64,000 nt of DNA from Streptomyces sp. NBC_01428 (GTDB lineage: Bacteria; Actinomycetota; Actinomycetes; Streptomycetales; Streptomycetaceae): the NCBI RefSeq assembly GCF_036231965.1, contig NZ_CP109499.1, positions 8,246,001-8,310,000 of the forward strand, written 5' to 3'. The notes below the pieces were generated by a model, which was not told the origin of the DNA, ran no database searches, and saw nothing but the letters and a program-made list of their open reading frames with translations. A program made the translations under genes and the position numbers. Shown here piece by piece: positions 10,945 to 19,446 of the stretch; the stretch's first letter is position 1, and each line of letters begins with the position of its first letter.

Positions 10945-11487
10945 TCAGCGGTCGCCGGCCGGGTTGCCCTCGACCCACTGGATGAGCAGCTTCCGTACGT
11001 ACGGGTTGCCCTCCTGGGCGGCGTGCGCCAGTCGCTCCGCGCTCGCCCGTGCCGTCCGCCAGCCCGCGGGACCGTCCTCGTCGTGGGCCCGGTCCGCGGC
11101 GGACAGGGCGTCGGCCGCGAGAAGGCGCAGCTCCTCCGCCAGGTCGTCGTCCGCGGCGGCCCGGTACGCCTCCAGGCGCAGCGCGGCAAGGTCCGCGGGG
11201 GAGGGGGCGGGCCGCACGGGCGGCTGCGCGTAACCGCTCACCGCTATCACCACGCAGAAGGTGGCGACGTCCCGCCGGCTCTCCGACTGGCCCTTCGCGA
11301 CGGCGGGCGCCAGCCAGCTGGAGGCCCGACGGTGCGAGACCGCCGTGGCCGCGACGAGGGCGACGGCAAGGATCGTGAACGGGACCCAGCCACCGAGGAA
11401 CCAGCCGATCGGCCCGAGCACCAGAAAGCAGACGGCACTGCTCATCCATATGCGACGGCGGCCCAGTCTCAGGTGTCGTGGATCCAT
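10945..11487 (-). CDS. Membrane-anchored hypothetical protein
   Basis: 180 residues from the ATG at 11487 (MDPRHLRLGRRRIW); a longer start would add a low-complexity Arg/Pro stretch. Two adjacent hydrophobic segments follow the basic N-terminus (VCFLVLGPIGWFLGGW and FTILAVALVAATAV). A third (FCVVIAVSGYA) precedes an alanine-rich, probably helical cytoplasmic domain. No known domain recognised. Confidence 0.65.
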   Translation of the reverse strand: MDPRHLRLGRRRIWMSSAVCFLVLGPIGWFLGGWVPFTILAVALVAATAVSHRRASSWLAPAVAKGQSESRRDVATFCVVIAVSGYAQPPVRPAPSPADLAALRLEAYRAAADDDLAEELRLLAADALSAADRAHDEDGPAGWRTARASAERLAHAAQEGNPYVRKLLIQWVEGNPAGDR

Positions 11488-11849
11488 GGGCCTCAGTGTC
11501 GCAGGGGCGTGCGCGGCGCGAGGAGGGGGCGGGCGATTCGCACGGGCCCGTCGTCTTTCGGCCCCCGTCGCGCCAGGTGTGAACGGCGGGTGCCGAATGG
11601 CCGGAGTTCGTCCTGTCCGCCCCGGCCCGCCCTCCATACGATTCGGTCGCTCCCCGGGCTTCACGGCTCCTTCACAATCGGGGGCGGGCTGCGCATGCCG
11701 TCATGTCATGTGCATGCTCAAAGGAGCCGGACGTGTCCAGCGCAACGGTCCGCGACGGTCCCCCCTACGTACGGGGGACCGCACCCCCCTTTCACCGCGG
11801 CGCACCTCCGTGCCGCCGCCGGAACACCGACGCAACGGATTGGAACACC
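11488..11849. promoter_or_regulatory. Divergent promoter region with a 24-bp near-palindrome
   Basis: 362 bases without a supported gene. A near-perfect palindrome at 11757-11780 has arms GGTCCCCC and GGGGGACC around a TACGTA core. A strong AAAGGAG at about 11721-11727 precedes an in-frame GTG at 11733, which would lengthen the downstream protein by 39 residues. Confidence 0.45.
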
Positions 11850-12500
11850 ATGGCTGGTGGGCTTTTTCTGGGTGGCGCGATCGCCGCCCTGTTCGCCGCG
11901 GCGCTCCCCCTGTCGGACCCGTCCTCCGGGATCGTCGACCCGCCCCCGGACAAGATCGTCATCAAGGTCGCCACGGTGAACGGCTCGGGCTGCCCCCAGG
12001 GCACCGCCGCCGTCGCTGTCTCTCCCGACAACACCGCTTTCACGGTGACCTACAGCGAGTACCTCGCCCAGGTCGGGGGCAACGCCGACCCGACCGCGTT
12101 CCGCAGGAACTGTCAGCTCAACCTGATCGTCCACGTCCCCCAGGGCTTCACCTACGCCGTCGCCAGCGCCGACTACCGCGGGTTCGCCTCGCTGCAGCGC
12201 GGCGCCGCCAGTACGGAGAAGGCCTCGTACTACTTCCAGGGGTCCTCCAGCACGGCCGCCATCACCCACCCCTTCCGTGGCCCCTACGACGACAACTGGC
12301 AGACCACGGACACCACGGAGTGGTCCCAACTGGTCTGGGCCCCCTGCGGAGTTCAGCGCAACTTCAACATCAACACGGAACTGCGTGTCAACGCGGGCAC
12401 CTCGACGCCCGGCAGCAGCAGTTTCATGACCATGGACTCGACGGACGGTGACATCAGCACCGTCTACCACCTCGCCTGGAAGGAGTGCCCCGCCTCCTGA
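11850..12500 (+). CDS. Secreted DUF4360 family protein
   Basis: 216 residues beginning MAGGLFLGGAIAALFAAALPL, a hydrophobic export signal, then the DUF4360 pattern: KIVIKVATVNGSGCPQGTA, NTAFTVTYSEYLAQVG, NCQLNLIVHVPQGFTYA and a final ELRVNAG...YHLAWKEC. Five cysteines in the mature part suggest disulfides outside the cell. Function in Streptomyces is unknown. No good ribosome site precedes this ATG; an upstream GTG at 11733 has one and is an alternative start. Confidence 0.85.
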   Translation: MAGGLFLGGAIAALFAAALPLSDPSSGIVDPPPDKIVIKVATVNGSGCPQGTAAVAVSPDNTAFTVTYSEYLAQVGGNADPTAFRRNCQLNLIVHVPQGFTYAVASADYRGFASLQRGAASTEKASYYFQGSSSTAAITHPFRGPYDDNWQTTDTTEWSQLVWAPCGVQRNFNINTELRVNAGTSTPGSSSFMTMDSTDGDISTVYHLAWKECPAS

Positions 12501-12520
12501 CCCGTCGGCCCGACGGGCAG

Positions 12521-12560
12521 CGGCTCGGCCGGCTCCCTCGCAGGGGAGCCGGCCGAGCCG
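12521..12560. terminator. Bidirectional terminator hairpin
   Basis: A perfect 17-bp stem with a 6-base loop (arms begin CGGCTCGGCC and end GGCCGAGCCG) between converging genes. A smaller hairpin CCCGTCG-GCC-CGACGGG at 12501-12517 precedes it. Confidence 0.85.
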
Positions 12561-12595
12561 TCACGCGCACACCGGCGGCGCCGCCGGACGGGTGC

Positions 12596-12802
12596 CTAGG
12601 GCAGCAGCTTGTCGAGCGCCGCCGGACCCTCCTTCTCGAGCTTGCGCTCCGCCCAGGCGAGGTTCTCGGGCGTGACGTCGCGGCCGGCGGCGAGCACCAG
12701 ATCCTCGGCCGTCACGGGCCCCTCGGTCCCGGTGTGCAGCAGCGCGTCGGGGGTCGCCCGGTCCTCGGGGGGTACGGACGCGTCGGGCTGGCTCGTTGAC
12801 AT
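12596..12802 (-). CDS. Small hypothetical protein
   Basis: 68 residues, acidic, beginning MSTSQPDASVPPEDRATPD and ending in a helix with EKEGPAALDKLLP. Supported by a GGGAGA ribosome site 6-7 bases before the ATG and by a shared terminator downstream. The segment AAGRDVTPENLAWAERKLEKEG looks like a helix-rich fold. No family recognised, no membrane segment. Confidence 0.65.
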   Translation of the reverse strand: MSTSQPDASVPPEDRATPDALLHTGTEGPVTAEDLVLAAGRDVTPENLAWAERKLEKEGPAALDKLLP

Positions 12803-12998
12803 GGTCTCTCCCTGTTCCGCCTGATCTGTCTCTCACGCTACGGGCATTCCGTACACCCCGCGCGACGCGCCCGTGGCCCTCCCGGCCCGCGGGCGGCCGT
12901 GACGGAGCTGCCCCCCGTTCGGCCGAACTGCGATGTCCCTCGCCGCTTCCGGAGGTGATGGTGGAGGAGCTCGCACCCCCACACCGAAGGAGCTTGGA

Positions 12999-13238
12999 AT
13001 GCGTATTCGTCTGATGGCAGCCGCCGGACTCGCCAGTGCCGCCCTGCTGGCCACCGCCGGGACCGCCGCCGCCGACCCCGGTCCCGACGCGGTCGGTGTC
13101 GCGGCGAACAGCCCCGGCGTCCTGTCCGGCAATGTCGTCCAGATCCCCGTGGACCTCGACCTCAACGTCTGTGGCAACACGGTGAACGTGGTGGGGCTGC
13201 TGAACCCGGCGCTCGGCAACTACTGCGAGAACGACTGA
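12999..13238 (+). CDS. Short chaplin (surface amyloid, aerial hyphae coat)
   Basis: 79 residues: a signal peptide (MRIRLMAAAGLASAALLATAGTAAA) followed by one chaplin domain of about 50 residues with GVAANSPGVLSGNVVQIPV, LNVCGNTVNVVG and LNPALGNYC. The two conserved cysteines of the domain are present. Short chaplins self-assemble into amyloid films that lower water surface tension and let hyphae grow into air. The start is set by GAAGGAGC eight bases upstream. There is no LPXTG sorting signal, so it is a secreted, non-anchored type. Confidence 0.95.
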   Translation: MRIRLMAAAGLASAALLATAGTAAADPGPDAVGVAANSPGVLSGNVVQIPVDLDLNVCGNTVNVVGLLNPALGNYCEND

Positions 13239-13285
13239 CGATCGCGGTCCGCCGGGCAGGGTCCGTCCCTGCCCGGCGCACGGCA

Positions 13286-13314
13286 GGAGCCGGCGGGTGT
13301 CTCCCGTCGGCTCC
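13286..13314 (+). terminator. Terminator of the chaplin gene
   Basis: 12-bp stem (GGAGCCGGCGGG / CCCGTCGGCTCC, one G-T pair) with a 5-base loop, 48 bases after the chaplin stop codon. Confidence 0.75.
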
Positions 13315-13446
13315 TCGTCGTTCCCGGTGAACTCCTCCCGTGCGGTCAGTCGTTGCCCGACGTCCATCACCTTGGTCTGTACATGCCTATCCCGGCGGGG
13401 TCAGACTGTGCGCCGACCAGTCACCCCCCACCGAGGAGCAGACCTG

Positions 13447-14328
13447 ATGCGCACGACCGCACGGCAACGTTGTCACCCGGTCCTGGCCGGTCTCGTCACA
13501 CTCGCCACGGCCGCCGTCCTCTCCGTCGTCACCGGCGCGCCCGCGACGGCCGCCGACACCTGGAACGAGGTGGGATCGGACCGCGCCGACCCGCTGACCG
13601 AGAGCCAGGGTCTCGCCTCCGTCGAGGTGCCCGCGAACAGCCCCAACCGCTACACCGGCATCGGCACGATCCCCGTCGGGGTGAGCAGCCGCGGCTGGAA
13701 CCACGTCGGCGACCCCGACACCTCCTCCGACGGGCATTACATCGAGCCCTACCAGAGCGACTCCGGCACTTCCAAGATGTTCCGGGTGCAGGCACCGGGC
13801 GGCGCCTGGTCGGAGTACGTGCACGCGCTCGGCGCGGGCGAGGCGCCGAACAACTCGTTCGTCGCCGTCACGCCGGGCGGATCGTGGATGGTCTCCGGCG
13901 AGTACGGCACGATGGACCGGCTGCTGGTGTTCCCCACCCCCGGGGTCAACCCGGCCACCTCGCCCGGGGCGAACCTCCCGCAGGCCTCCACCGTCCACCT
14001 CGACCACGGCGTACGGGACGTACAGGGCTGCGACTTCGTCACGTCCACCCGGCTGCTGTGCTCGTCCGACGACCCGGCCGGCACCCTCTTCGGCATCACC
14101 AAACCGCTCCTCCAGATCGACCTGACCGCCGAGCCGAACGGCACCGCGGACGTGACGGGCCATGTCACCGCGCTGCGCCAACTGCCGCTGCGCAGCTCCT
14201 GCTCGGGCACCTTCGAGGCCGAGGGCATCGACTACGACCGGCGGACCGCCACCCTGCGCGTGATCGTCGTGTCACCGGGCTTCTGTGTTCTGACCGACAG
14301 CAAGACCTACCGCTTCACCAGGAGTTGA
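13447..14328 (+). CDS. Secreted hypothetical protein
   Basis: 293 residues with a signal peptide (basic MRTTARQRCHP, hydrophobic LATAAVLSVVTG, cleavage near APATAA). The mature part is rich in beta-strand-like segments (NRYTGIGTIPVGV, GGSWMVSGEYGTMDRLLVFPTP, DRRTATLRVIVV) and has four cysteines, compatible with a beta-propeller-like or lectin-like extracellular fold. The start is fixed by GAGGAG 9-10 bases before the ATG. Family not recognised. Confidence 0.75.
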   Translation: MRTTARQRCHPVLAGLVTLATAAVLSVVTGAPATAADTWNEVGSDRADPLTESQGLASVEVPANSPNRYTGIGTIPVGVSSRGWNHVGDPDTSSDGHYIEPYQSDSGTSKMFRVQAPGGAWSEYVHALGAGEAPNNSFVAVTPGGSWMVSGEYGTMDRLLVFPTPGVNPATSPGANLPQASTVHLDHGVRDVQGCDFVTSTRLLCSSDDPAGTLFGITKPLLQIDLTAEPNGTADVTGHVTALRQLPLRSSCSGTFEAEGIDYDRRTATLRVIVVSPGFCVLTDSKTYRFTRS

Positions 14329-14442
14329 GCCCACACTTCGGTGACGGAGCGGGCGCGTACCCCCTCGGGCCTCCTCCGGGGGCGAAGGGGGGCGTACGCG
14401 CCCGAACGGGGTAGGTCTATCGTCAGAGGCAGATTCAGAGTG

Positions 14443-14712
14443 ATGGGGGGGTGGCCGGCTGTGGTGCAGGACGAAGCCGTGATCGGCTGCACGGGGGAAC
14501 TGCTCATCGGCACACGTGGATCCGCCGGTCCCGGCGAGATCCTGGTGCGAGTGAGAGGCGGATCCGAGACCTTCCTCGCCTGGTCTCGGGAGCCCCTTCC
14601 GATCGGGGCGACCGTGCTCGTGATCGAGTCCCGAGGATGCCGTGAGGTCGACGTCATCCGGTGGACGGATCCGCTGGACGCGCTCGACGGCGACGCCGTC
14701 GGCGCAGGCTGA
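14443..14712 (+). CDS. NfeD-like OB-fold protein partnered with flotillin
   Basis: 89 residues resembling the soluble C-terminal OB-fold domain of NfeD proteins: IGCTGELLIGTRG, GEILVRVRGG, LPIGATVLVIESRG, then a beta-strand end REVDVIRW. NfeD proteins pair with SPFH/flotillin proteins to organise membrane microdomains, and this gene ends 11 bp before a flotillin-like gene. It lacks the serine-protease and membrane domains of full-length NfeD. A GTG at 14461 is an alternative start. Confidence 0.7.
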   Translation: MGGWPAVVQDEAVIGCTGELLIGTRGSAGPGEILVRVRGGSETFLAWSREPLPIGATVLVIESRGCREVDVIRWTDPLDALDGDAVGAG

Positions 14713-14723
14713 GGAGGAGAAGT

Positions 14724-15902
14724 ATGTTCGGTTATCGCGTTCCCGCTCCCGATGAGGCGATGTTGATCTCGGGTGGCAGGCGGGGACTGGGGGGCGCGCC
14801 GTTCCGCGTGGTGACGGGGCACGGCAAGTTCGTGCTGCCGGTCTTCCGCAAGACCCGCTTCCTGACGCTGTCGATGTGCGAGTCCGAGGTCACCGAGACC
14901 TGTGTGACCAGGCAGGGCATCTCGCTGCACGTCCGTGCCGTGATCGCGTTCAAGGTCGGCAACGACACCGAGAGCATCATCAACGCCGGGCAGCGGTTCC
15001 TGTCCGACCAGGACCAGATGTCGATCCTGACGGGCCGCATCTTCGCGGGGCATCTGCGGTCCATCATCGGCTCGATGACGGTCGAGGAGATCGTCACCGA
15101 GCGGCAGAAGCTCGCCGCCGAGGTCCTGGACACCTCGAAGCTGGAGATGGCGAAGATCGGCCTGATCGTCGACTCGCTCCAGATCCAGTCGATCGACGAC
15201 GGTGACACCGGCTACATCGACGCGATGTCGGCGCCCCACAAGGCCGCCATCCAGCGCCAGGCCCAGATCGCCCAGGCGCAGGCCACGCAGGCCTCCGTCG
15301 AGGCCCAGCAGGTCGCGGCGCGCAACCAGGCCGAGTACGCCCGGCAGACCGCGATCGTGCAGGCCGAGTACTCGGCGGAGGTGGACCGGGCGCAGGCGCA
15401 GGCCGCTCAGGCCGGCCCGCTCGCCCAGGCCCACGCCCAGCAGGAGGTGCTCGCGGCGCAGACCGAACTCGCCGAGCGCGCCGCCCAGTTGCGCCAGCAG
15501 CAGCTGGTCGCCGAGATCGTCCGGCCGGCCGAGGCCGAGGCCGAGCGCATCAAGGTGCTCGCCATCGCCGACGCCGAGCGCATGAAGATCCAGGCCGAGG
15601 CGGCCGCCTCGCACGACCGGGTCGCGCTCGACCGGATGCTGATCGACCAGCTCCCCCTCATCGTGAAGGAGGCGGCGGGCGGTCTCGCCGGAGCGAACGT
15701 CAACGTCCTCAACGGCGCCGACGGCCTCGGCGAGATAGCGGCCGGCCTGGTGGCGCAGGGCCTGACGATCCTCGACTCGGTCCGCCAGAACCTGAGCGGC
15801 CAGAACGGCCAGGGCGCCGAGCAGTCGAGCGGCCGGCTCGAACTCCCGGGCTTCTCCCGCCCGGAGAAGGAGGACGGCACGGAGGGCGGTTCGTCCTCCT
15901 GA
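14724..15902 (+). CDS. SPFH/flotillin family protein
   Basis: 392 residues. The N-terminal SPFH domain (about 1-180) starts MFGYRVPAPDEAMLISGG and includes VTRQGISLHVRAVIAFKVG and VEEIVTERQKLAAEV. It is followed by a long Gln/Ala-rich coiled coil (about 185-310) with the EAEAERIKVLAIADAERMK pattern typical of flotillins. Such proteins form oligomeric scaffolds at the inner membrane face. The start follows GAGGAGGAGA. The N-terminus lacks an obvious membrane hairpin, so anchoring probably depends on the NfeD-like partner or lipid modification. Confidence 0.9.
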   Translation: MFGYRVPAPDEAMLISGGRRGLGGAPFRVVTGHGKFVLPVFRKTRFLTLSMCESEVTETCVTRQGISLHVRAVIAFKVGNDTESIINAGQRFLSDQDQMSILTGRIFAGHLRSIIGSMTVEEIVTERQKLAAEVLDTSKLEMAKIGLIVDSLQIQSIDDGDTGYIDAMSAPHKAAIQRQAQIAQAQATQASVEAQQVAARNQAEYARQTAIVQAEYSAEVDRAQAQAAQAGPLAQAHAQQEVLAAQTELAERAAQLRQQQLVAEIVRPAEAEAERIKVLAIADAERMKIQAEAAASHDRVALDRMLIDQLPLIVKEAAGGLAGANVNVLNGADGLGEIAAGLVAQGLTILDSVRQNLSGQNGQGAEQSSGRLELPGFSRPEKEDGTEGGSSS

Positions 15903-16235
15903 CCTGAAGTCCGCGTTCCGCCACGGCGGCCACCGCCGTGTCACGGCCCTCCGAGCGTTGCGGGGACGACCGCGACTCCCGCTTCGACGGGGACGGTCGT
16001 GATCGGCGCGTCGGACGTGATCCGCGGGCCCACCGCCTGACAGCGGCCGCCGTCCCTCCCGGGGCGGCGGCCGCGTCGTTCCCCGCCCGGTACGCGCGTA
16101 CCCCACGCACCTCACGCACCTCGCCGTACTCGGCACCCCAAGGACCTCGATCGAAACAACAGGCTCCTGAGTCGCCCAAGTCCCCTACACTCTGCGCAAG
16201 TTGATCGTCAGACGCGGCCGCCCCAGGAGGAGCGC
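15903..16235. other. Intergenic region with two hairpins
   Basis: 333 bases after the flotillin gene with no credible coding sequence. A small hairpin at 15922-15940 (CACGGCGG-CCA-CCGCCGTG) lies close to the stop codon and a stronger one lies at 16043-16074. The last 60 bases should contain the promoter of the next gene, but no clear boxes were found. Confidence 0.5.
16043..16074 (+). terminator. Terminator hairpin downstream of flotillin
   Basis: Perfect 10-bp arms GCGGCCGCCG and CGGCGGCCGC with a 12-base loop, followed by GTCGTT. Confidence 0.6.
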
Positions 16236-17699
16236 ATGCCCCGGAAACCCTCGCGACGTACCGCACTGCACGGCCTCGCCGCCGGCGCCGCCGTCATCGG
16301 GTTCGATCCCTTCACCCGGAGCTGGGCGGCCACCGACACCGGCCGCCCGCTCGCCCGCCTGCCCCGGCTCGACGGGAGCGTGCGCACCGACGACGCGTCC
16401 CTCGCCTCCGCCTCCGACGACTTCGGCCACATCGTCCACCGGCGCCCGCTCGCGGTGCTCCGGCCGGGTTCGGTCCAGGACATCGTCGCGATGGTCCGTT
16501 TCTGCAACCAGCACAAGCTGTCCGTCGCCCCGCGCGGCCAGGGGCACGCCACGCAGGGGCAGGCCCAGGTCGACGGCGGTCTGGTCATCGAGACGAGCCC
16601 GCTCGCGGACATCGGTCCGGTCGGGCGCGGCAGCAAGGCCGTGACCGTCGGCGCGGGCGCCAAGTGGAGCGACGTCGTCAAGGCCACGCTGGCCCACGGG
16701 CTGACCCCGCCCACCTTCACCGACTACCTCGAACTCTCCGTCGGCGGAACGCTGTCGGTCGGCGGCGTCGGCGGCCAGACCCACCAGCAGGGCGCCCAGG
16801 TCGACAACGTGCGCGAGCTCCAGGTCGTCACCGGCGCCGGAGACCTCGTCCGCTGCTCACCGACCGAACGCCGGGACCTGTTCCTCGCCGTGCTCGGCGG
16901 ACTCGGCCAGTGCGCGATCATCGTCGGCGCCACGCTGCGCCTGGTGCCCGCGCCCCGGGCCGTACGCCACTACCTGCTCCCGTACACGGACCTGCGCACC
17001 TTCCTCGACGACCAGCGGCTGTTGGTCCAGGAGGGCCGGTTCGACTACGTCGAGGGCCAGGTGACCCCCGACGCCGACGGCGCCTTCAACGGCTACCTCA
17101 TCGAAGCCGTCGCCTACGGCCCGCCCGTCGGACCCGCCCCCGACGACACGGTGCTGCTGCGCGGACTGCGCCACGACCCGGCCGGGGTCCAGACGAGCGA
17201 CCTCCCCTACTACGACTTCCTCGACCGGCTCGCGGCGAGCGTCGCCGCCCTCAAGGAGGCCGGCCTCTGGGCGTTCGCCCACCCCTGGCTGAACCTGTGG
17301 CTGCCGGGCCGCTCGGCCGCCACGCTTACCGCGTCCCTGCTGGAGGACCTCACCCCGGCGGACCTCGGACCCGGTGTCGTCCTGCTGTACCCGGTGCTGC
17401 GGAAGAACCTGCACACCTCGCTGCTGCGCACGCCCGACGACCCGGTGCCCTATCTGCTGGCCGTCCTGCGCACCACCCCGCCCGACGACACCACGACCGT
17501 CGACCGGCTCCTCGCCGCCAACCGCGCCGCGTACGAGACGGTCCACGCGGCCGGCGGCACCCACTACCCGGTCGGTTCCGTCCCCTTCGGCACCGCGGAC
17601 TGGCGCGAGCACTTCGGACCCGAATGGCGCCGGCTCGCCACCGCCCGCCACACCTACGACCCGCGCGGAGTCCTGGTCCCCGGACAGGGCGTCTTCTGA
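16236..17699 (+). CDS. Tat-exported cytokinin-dehydrogenase-like FAD oxidoreductase
   Basis: 487 residues. The N-terminus carries a twin-arginine signal (KPSRRTALHGLAAGAAV). The FAD domain has PRGQGHATQGQ with His104, the predicted covalent FAD site, and TDYLELSVGGTLSVGG with Asp163, matching the catalytic Asp of plant cytokinin dehydrogenases. The C-terminal substrate domain shows HPWLNLWLPG and ends DPRGVLVPGQGVF, close to the plant DPKxxLxPGQ-x-F ending. The family oxidises isopentenyladenine-type cytokinins to adenine plus an aldehyde. An exported version would act on cytokinins or similar compounds outside the cell. Substrate is inferred from motifs only. Confidence 0.85.
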   Translation: MPRKPSRRTALHGLAAGAAVIGFDPFTRSWAATDTGRPLARLPRLDGSVRTDDASLASASDDFGHIVHRRPLAVLRPGSVQDIVAMVRFCNQHKLSVAPRGQGHATQGQAQVDGGLVIETSPLADIGPVGRGSKAVTVGAGAKWSDVVKATLAHGLTPPTFTDYLELSVGGTLSVGGVGGQTHQQGAQVDNVRELQVVTGAGDLVRCSPTERRDLFLAVLGGLGQCAIIVGATLRLVPAPRAVRHYLLPYTDLRTFLDDQRLLVQEGRFDYVEGQVTPDADGAFNGYLIEAVAYGPPVGPAPDDTVLLRGLRHDPAGVQTSDLPYYDFLDRLAASVAALKEAGLWAFAHPWLNLWLPGRSAATLTASLLEDLTPADLGPGVVLLYPVLRKNLHTSLLRTPDDPVPYLLAVLRTTPPDDTTTVDRLLAANRAAYETVHAAGGTHYPVGSVPFGTADWREHFGPEWRRLATARHTYDPRGVLVPGQGVF

Positions 17700-17719
17700 C
17701 GCTCCGCCGTCGCCGGCCG

Positions 17720-17743
17720 GCCCGGGCTCACCAGCGCCCGGGC
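17720..17743. terminator. Possible bidirectional terminator between converging genes
   Basis: GCCCGGGC repeats on either side of an 8-base loop and overlaps the last codons of the minus-strand dioxygenase gene. Confidence 0.4.
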
Positions 17744-18675
17744 TCGCTGCCGGTGATCGGCACCGACGGCTTCCCATCGACCCCCTCCGGGACGTCACCG
17801 GCCAGCATCACCCGGTGCATGACCCGGGGGTGGTCGACGTGGGCGGTGTCGCTCGGCGCCAGATGGATGGTCGCCCGGTTGTCCCAGAAGGCCACACTTC
17901 CCGGCTCCCACCGGAAGCGCACCGTGTACTCGGGCCGGACGGCCTGCTCCAGCAGCATGTCCAGGATCGCCCGGCTCTCCGGCCGGGACACGTCCAGGAT
18001 CTGCTCGACGTAGTAGCCGTTCACGAACAGGACCCGCTCACCCGTCTCGGGGTGCACCCGTACCAGCGGATGCTCGGTGGCGACCTGCCGGTCGAGCAGA
18101 TGACGCGCGTACGCGTCCTCGCCGGGGCGCGTCTGGTATCCGACGCCCAGCCGGTGCTCGGCGCGCAACCCGTCCACGAAGGCACGGACGGGGGCGGACA
18201 GACCCGCGTACGCGGCGGCCAGATTCGACCAGGTCGTGTCACCGCCGTACGGCGGTACGGTCTCGGCCCGCAGGATCGTCGCGGCCGGCGGGTCGACCCG
18301 GGCGCCGTGGTCGCAGTGCCAGCCGCGCAGCAGCGAGTGGCGGCGGCGCCGCAGCCATTCCTCGTGGTCCATGCCGTACCGCCCGCCCAGTTCGAGGCGG
18401 TCGGCCGTCGTCTCGACCTCGGGGAAGTCCTTCGGGGAGGCGCTGCCACGGGAACGCAGGCGGACCGGCTCGCCGAAGCGCCGGGCGAACGCGACCTGAG
18501 TGGTGTGGTCGAGCCGCTGGCCGCGGAAGAACACCACCTTCCAGCGCAGCACGGCCGCCCGGATCGCGGCGACCACCTCGTCCGGCAACTCCTCCGCCAG
18601 GTCGACTCCCGTGATCTCGGCGCCGATGTGTCCCGCCGCCGGCTTCACTTCGAGACGTGTGACCTGGTCCGTCAT
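17728..18675 (-). CDS. TauD/TfdA-family Fe(II)/2-oxoglutarate dioxygenase
   Basis: 315 residues. The iron ligands are readable: His120 and Asp122 in RGWHCDHGARVDPP and distal His271 in WDNRATIHLAPSD. They are followed by the 2-oxoglutarate-binding Arg in HPRVMHRVML. The N-terminal motif GAEITGVDL and RWKVVFFRGQRL are also typical. These enzymes use 2-oxoglutarate and O2 to hydroxylate taurine, sulfonates, phenoxyacids or related substrates. There is no transporter next door to hint at the substrate. Start chosen at the ATG with GGAG eight bases upstream. Confidence 0.92.
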   Translation of the reverse strand: MTDQVTRLEVKPAAGHIGAEITGVDLAEELPDEVVAAIRAAVLRWKVVFFRGQRLDHTTQVAFARRFGEPVRLRSRGSASPKDFPEVETTADRLELGGRYGMDHEEWLRRRRHSLLRGWHCDHGARVDPPAATILRAETVPPYGGDTTWSNLAAAYAGLSAPVRAFVDGLRAEHRLGVGYQTRPGEDAYARHLLDRQVATEHPLVRVHPETGERVLFVNGYYVEQILDVSRPESRAILDMLLEQAVRPEYTVRFRWEPGSVAFWDNRATIHLAPSDTAHVDHPRVMHRVMLAGDVPEGVDGKPSVPITGSEPGRW

Positions 18676-18978
18676 GGTGGCTCCGTTGATCGTCCTGTCC
18701 GTGTCGGGTCCAGCATGACCGGTGGCCCGGGCACCCGACAGGGCGCCTCGAACGGAAGGCGGCCGCCGCACACGGGAGGCGCGCCGCACACACGGGGTGT
18801 GCGCCGTGTCGCGCAGCCGACGCGTCGCACTCCCTGGTGGCGGAGCGTGCCGGGTGTCCAGAATGAGGCACAGTGAACGGGCCCCACCCTCCATCCGCAT
18901 AGGGGCGGGGTCCGTTCACACGTCACGACACGCCAAACCTGGACCGGCAGTTCGCCGACCCGCGCCGTGGGCCGGGGC
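18676..18978. other. Intergenic region with terminator-like stem-loop
   Basis: 303 bases between two minus-strand genes, without a supported gene. A 13-bp inverted repeat at 18873-18919 (GTGAACGG... / ...CCGTTCAC) probably terminates the upstream peroxiredoxin operon. The remainder nearest 18676 should hold the dioxygenase promoter. Confidence 0.5.
18873..18919 (-). terminator. Stem-loop downstream of the peroxiredoxin gene
   Basis: Arms GTGAACGGGCCCC and GGGGTCCGTTCAC pair over 13 bp with one G-T pair, around a 21-base loop. No T-tract follows. Confidence 0.5.
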
Positions 18979-19446
18979 TCAGCCCTTGTGGTCGCGCAGA
19001 GCCGCGAGAGCGCGGTCGGCGTGGGCGCTCATGCGCAGTTCGCTGCGGACCACCTCCAGGACGGTGCGGTCCTGCGCGATGACGAAGGTGACCCGCTTCG
19101 TCGGGGCCAGCGAGAAACCGCGCTTCACCCCGAACCGCTCCCGTACGGTGCCGTCGACGTCCGACAGCAGCGGGAAGCCGAGCGTGTGACGGTCGGTGAA
19201 CTCCTTCTGCCGGTCCACCGCGTCGCCGCTGATGCCGACCGGCCTGGCGCCCGCGCCGGTGAACTCCGTGGCCAGGTCCCGGAAGTGGCAGGCCTCGGCG
19301 GTGCAGCCGCTGGTGAGGGCGGCGGGGTAGAAGAACAGCACCACGGGGCCCTCGCCCAGCAGTTCGGACAGGCTCCGGTTCGTGCCGGTCTCGTCCGGCA
19401 GCGTGAAGTCCTCGACGGTGTCGCCCACGTTCACCCGTGTCGTCAT
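18979..19446 (-). CDS. bcp: Thioredoxin-dependent peroxiredoxin, BCP/PrxQ type
   Basis: 155 residues. Reduces H2O2 and organic peroxides through a peroxidatic cysteine. The active site reads LTSGCTAEACHF: both the peroxidatic Cys and a resolving Cys five residues later are present, the atypical 2-Cys PrxQ arrangement. VVLFFYPAA and PVGISGDAVDRQKEF are family features. The start at 19446 overlaps the stop of the DoxX gene by 4 bp, so the two are translationally coupled. Confidence 0.94.
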   Translation of the reverse strand: MTTRVNVGDTVEDFTLPDETGTNRSLSELLGEGPVVLFFYPAALTSGCTAEACHFRDLATEFTGAGARPVGISGDAVDRQKEFTDRHTLGFPLLSDVDGTVRERFGVKRGFSLAPTKRVTFVIAQDRTVLEVVRSELRMSAHADRALAALRDHKG

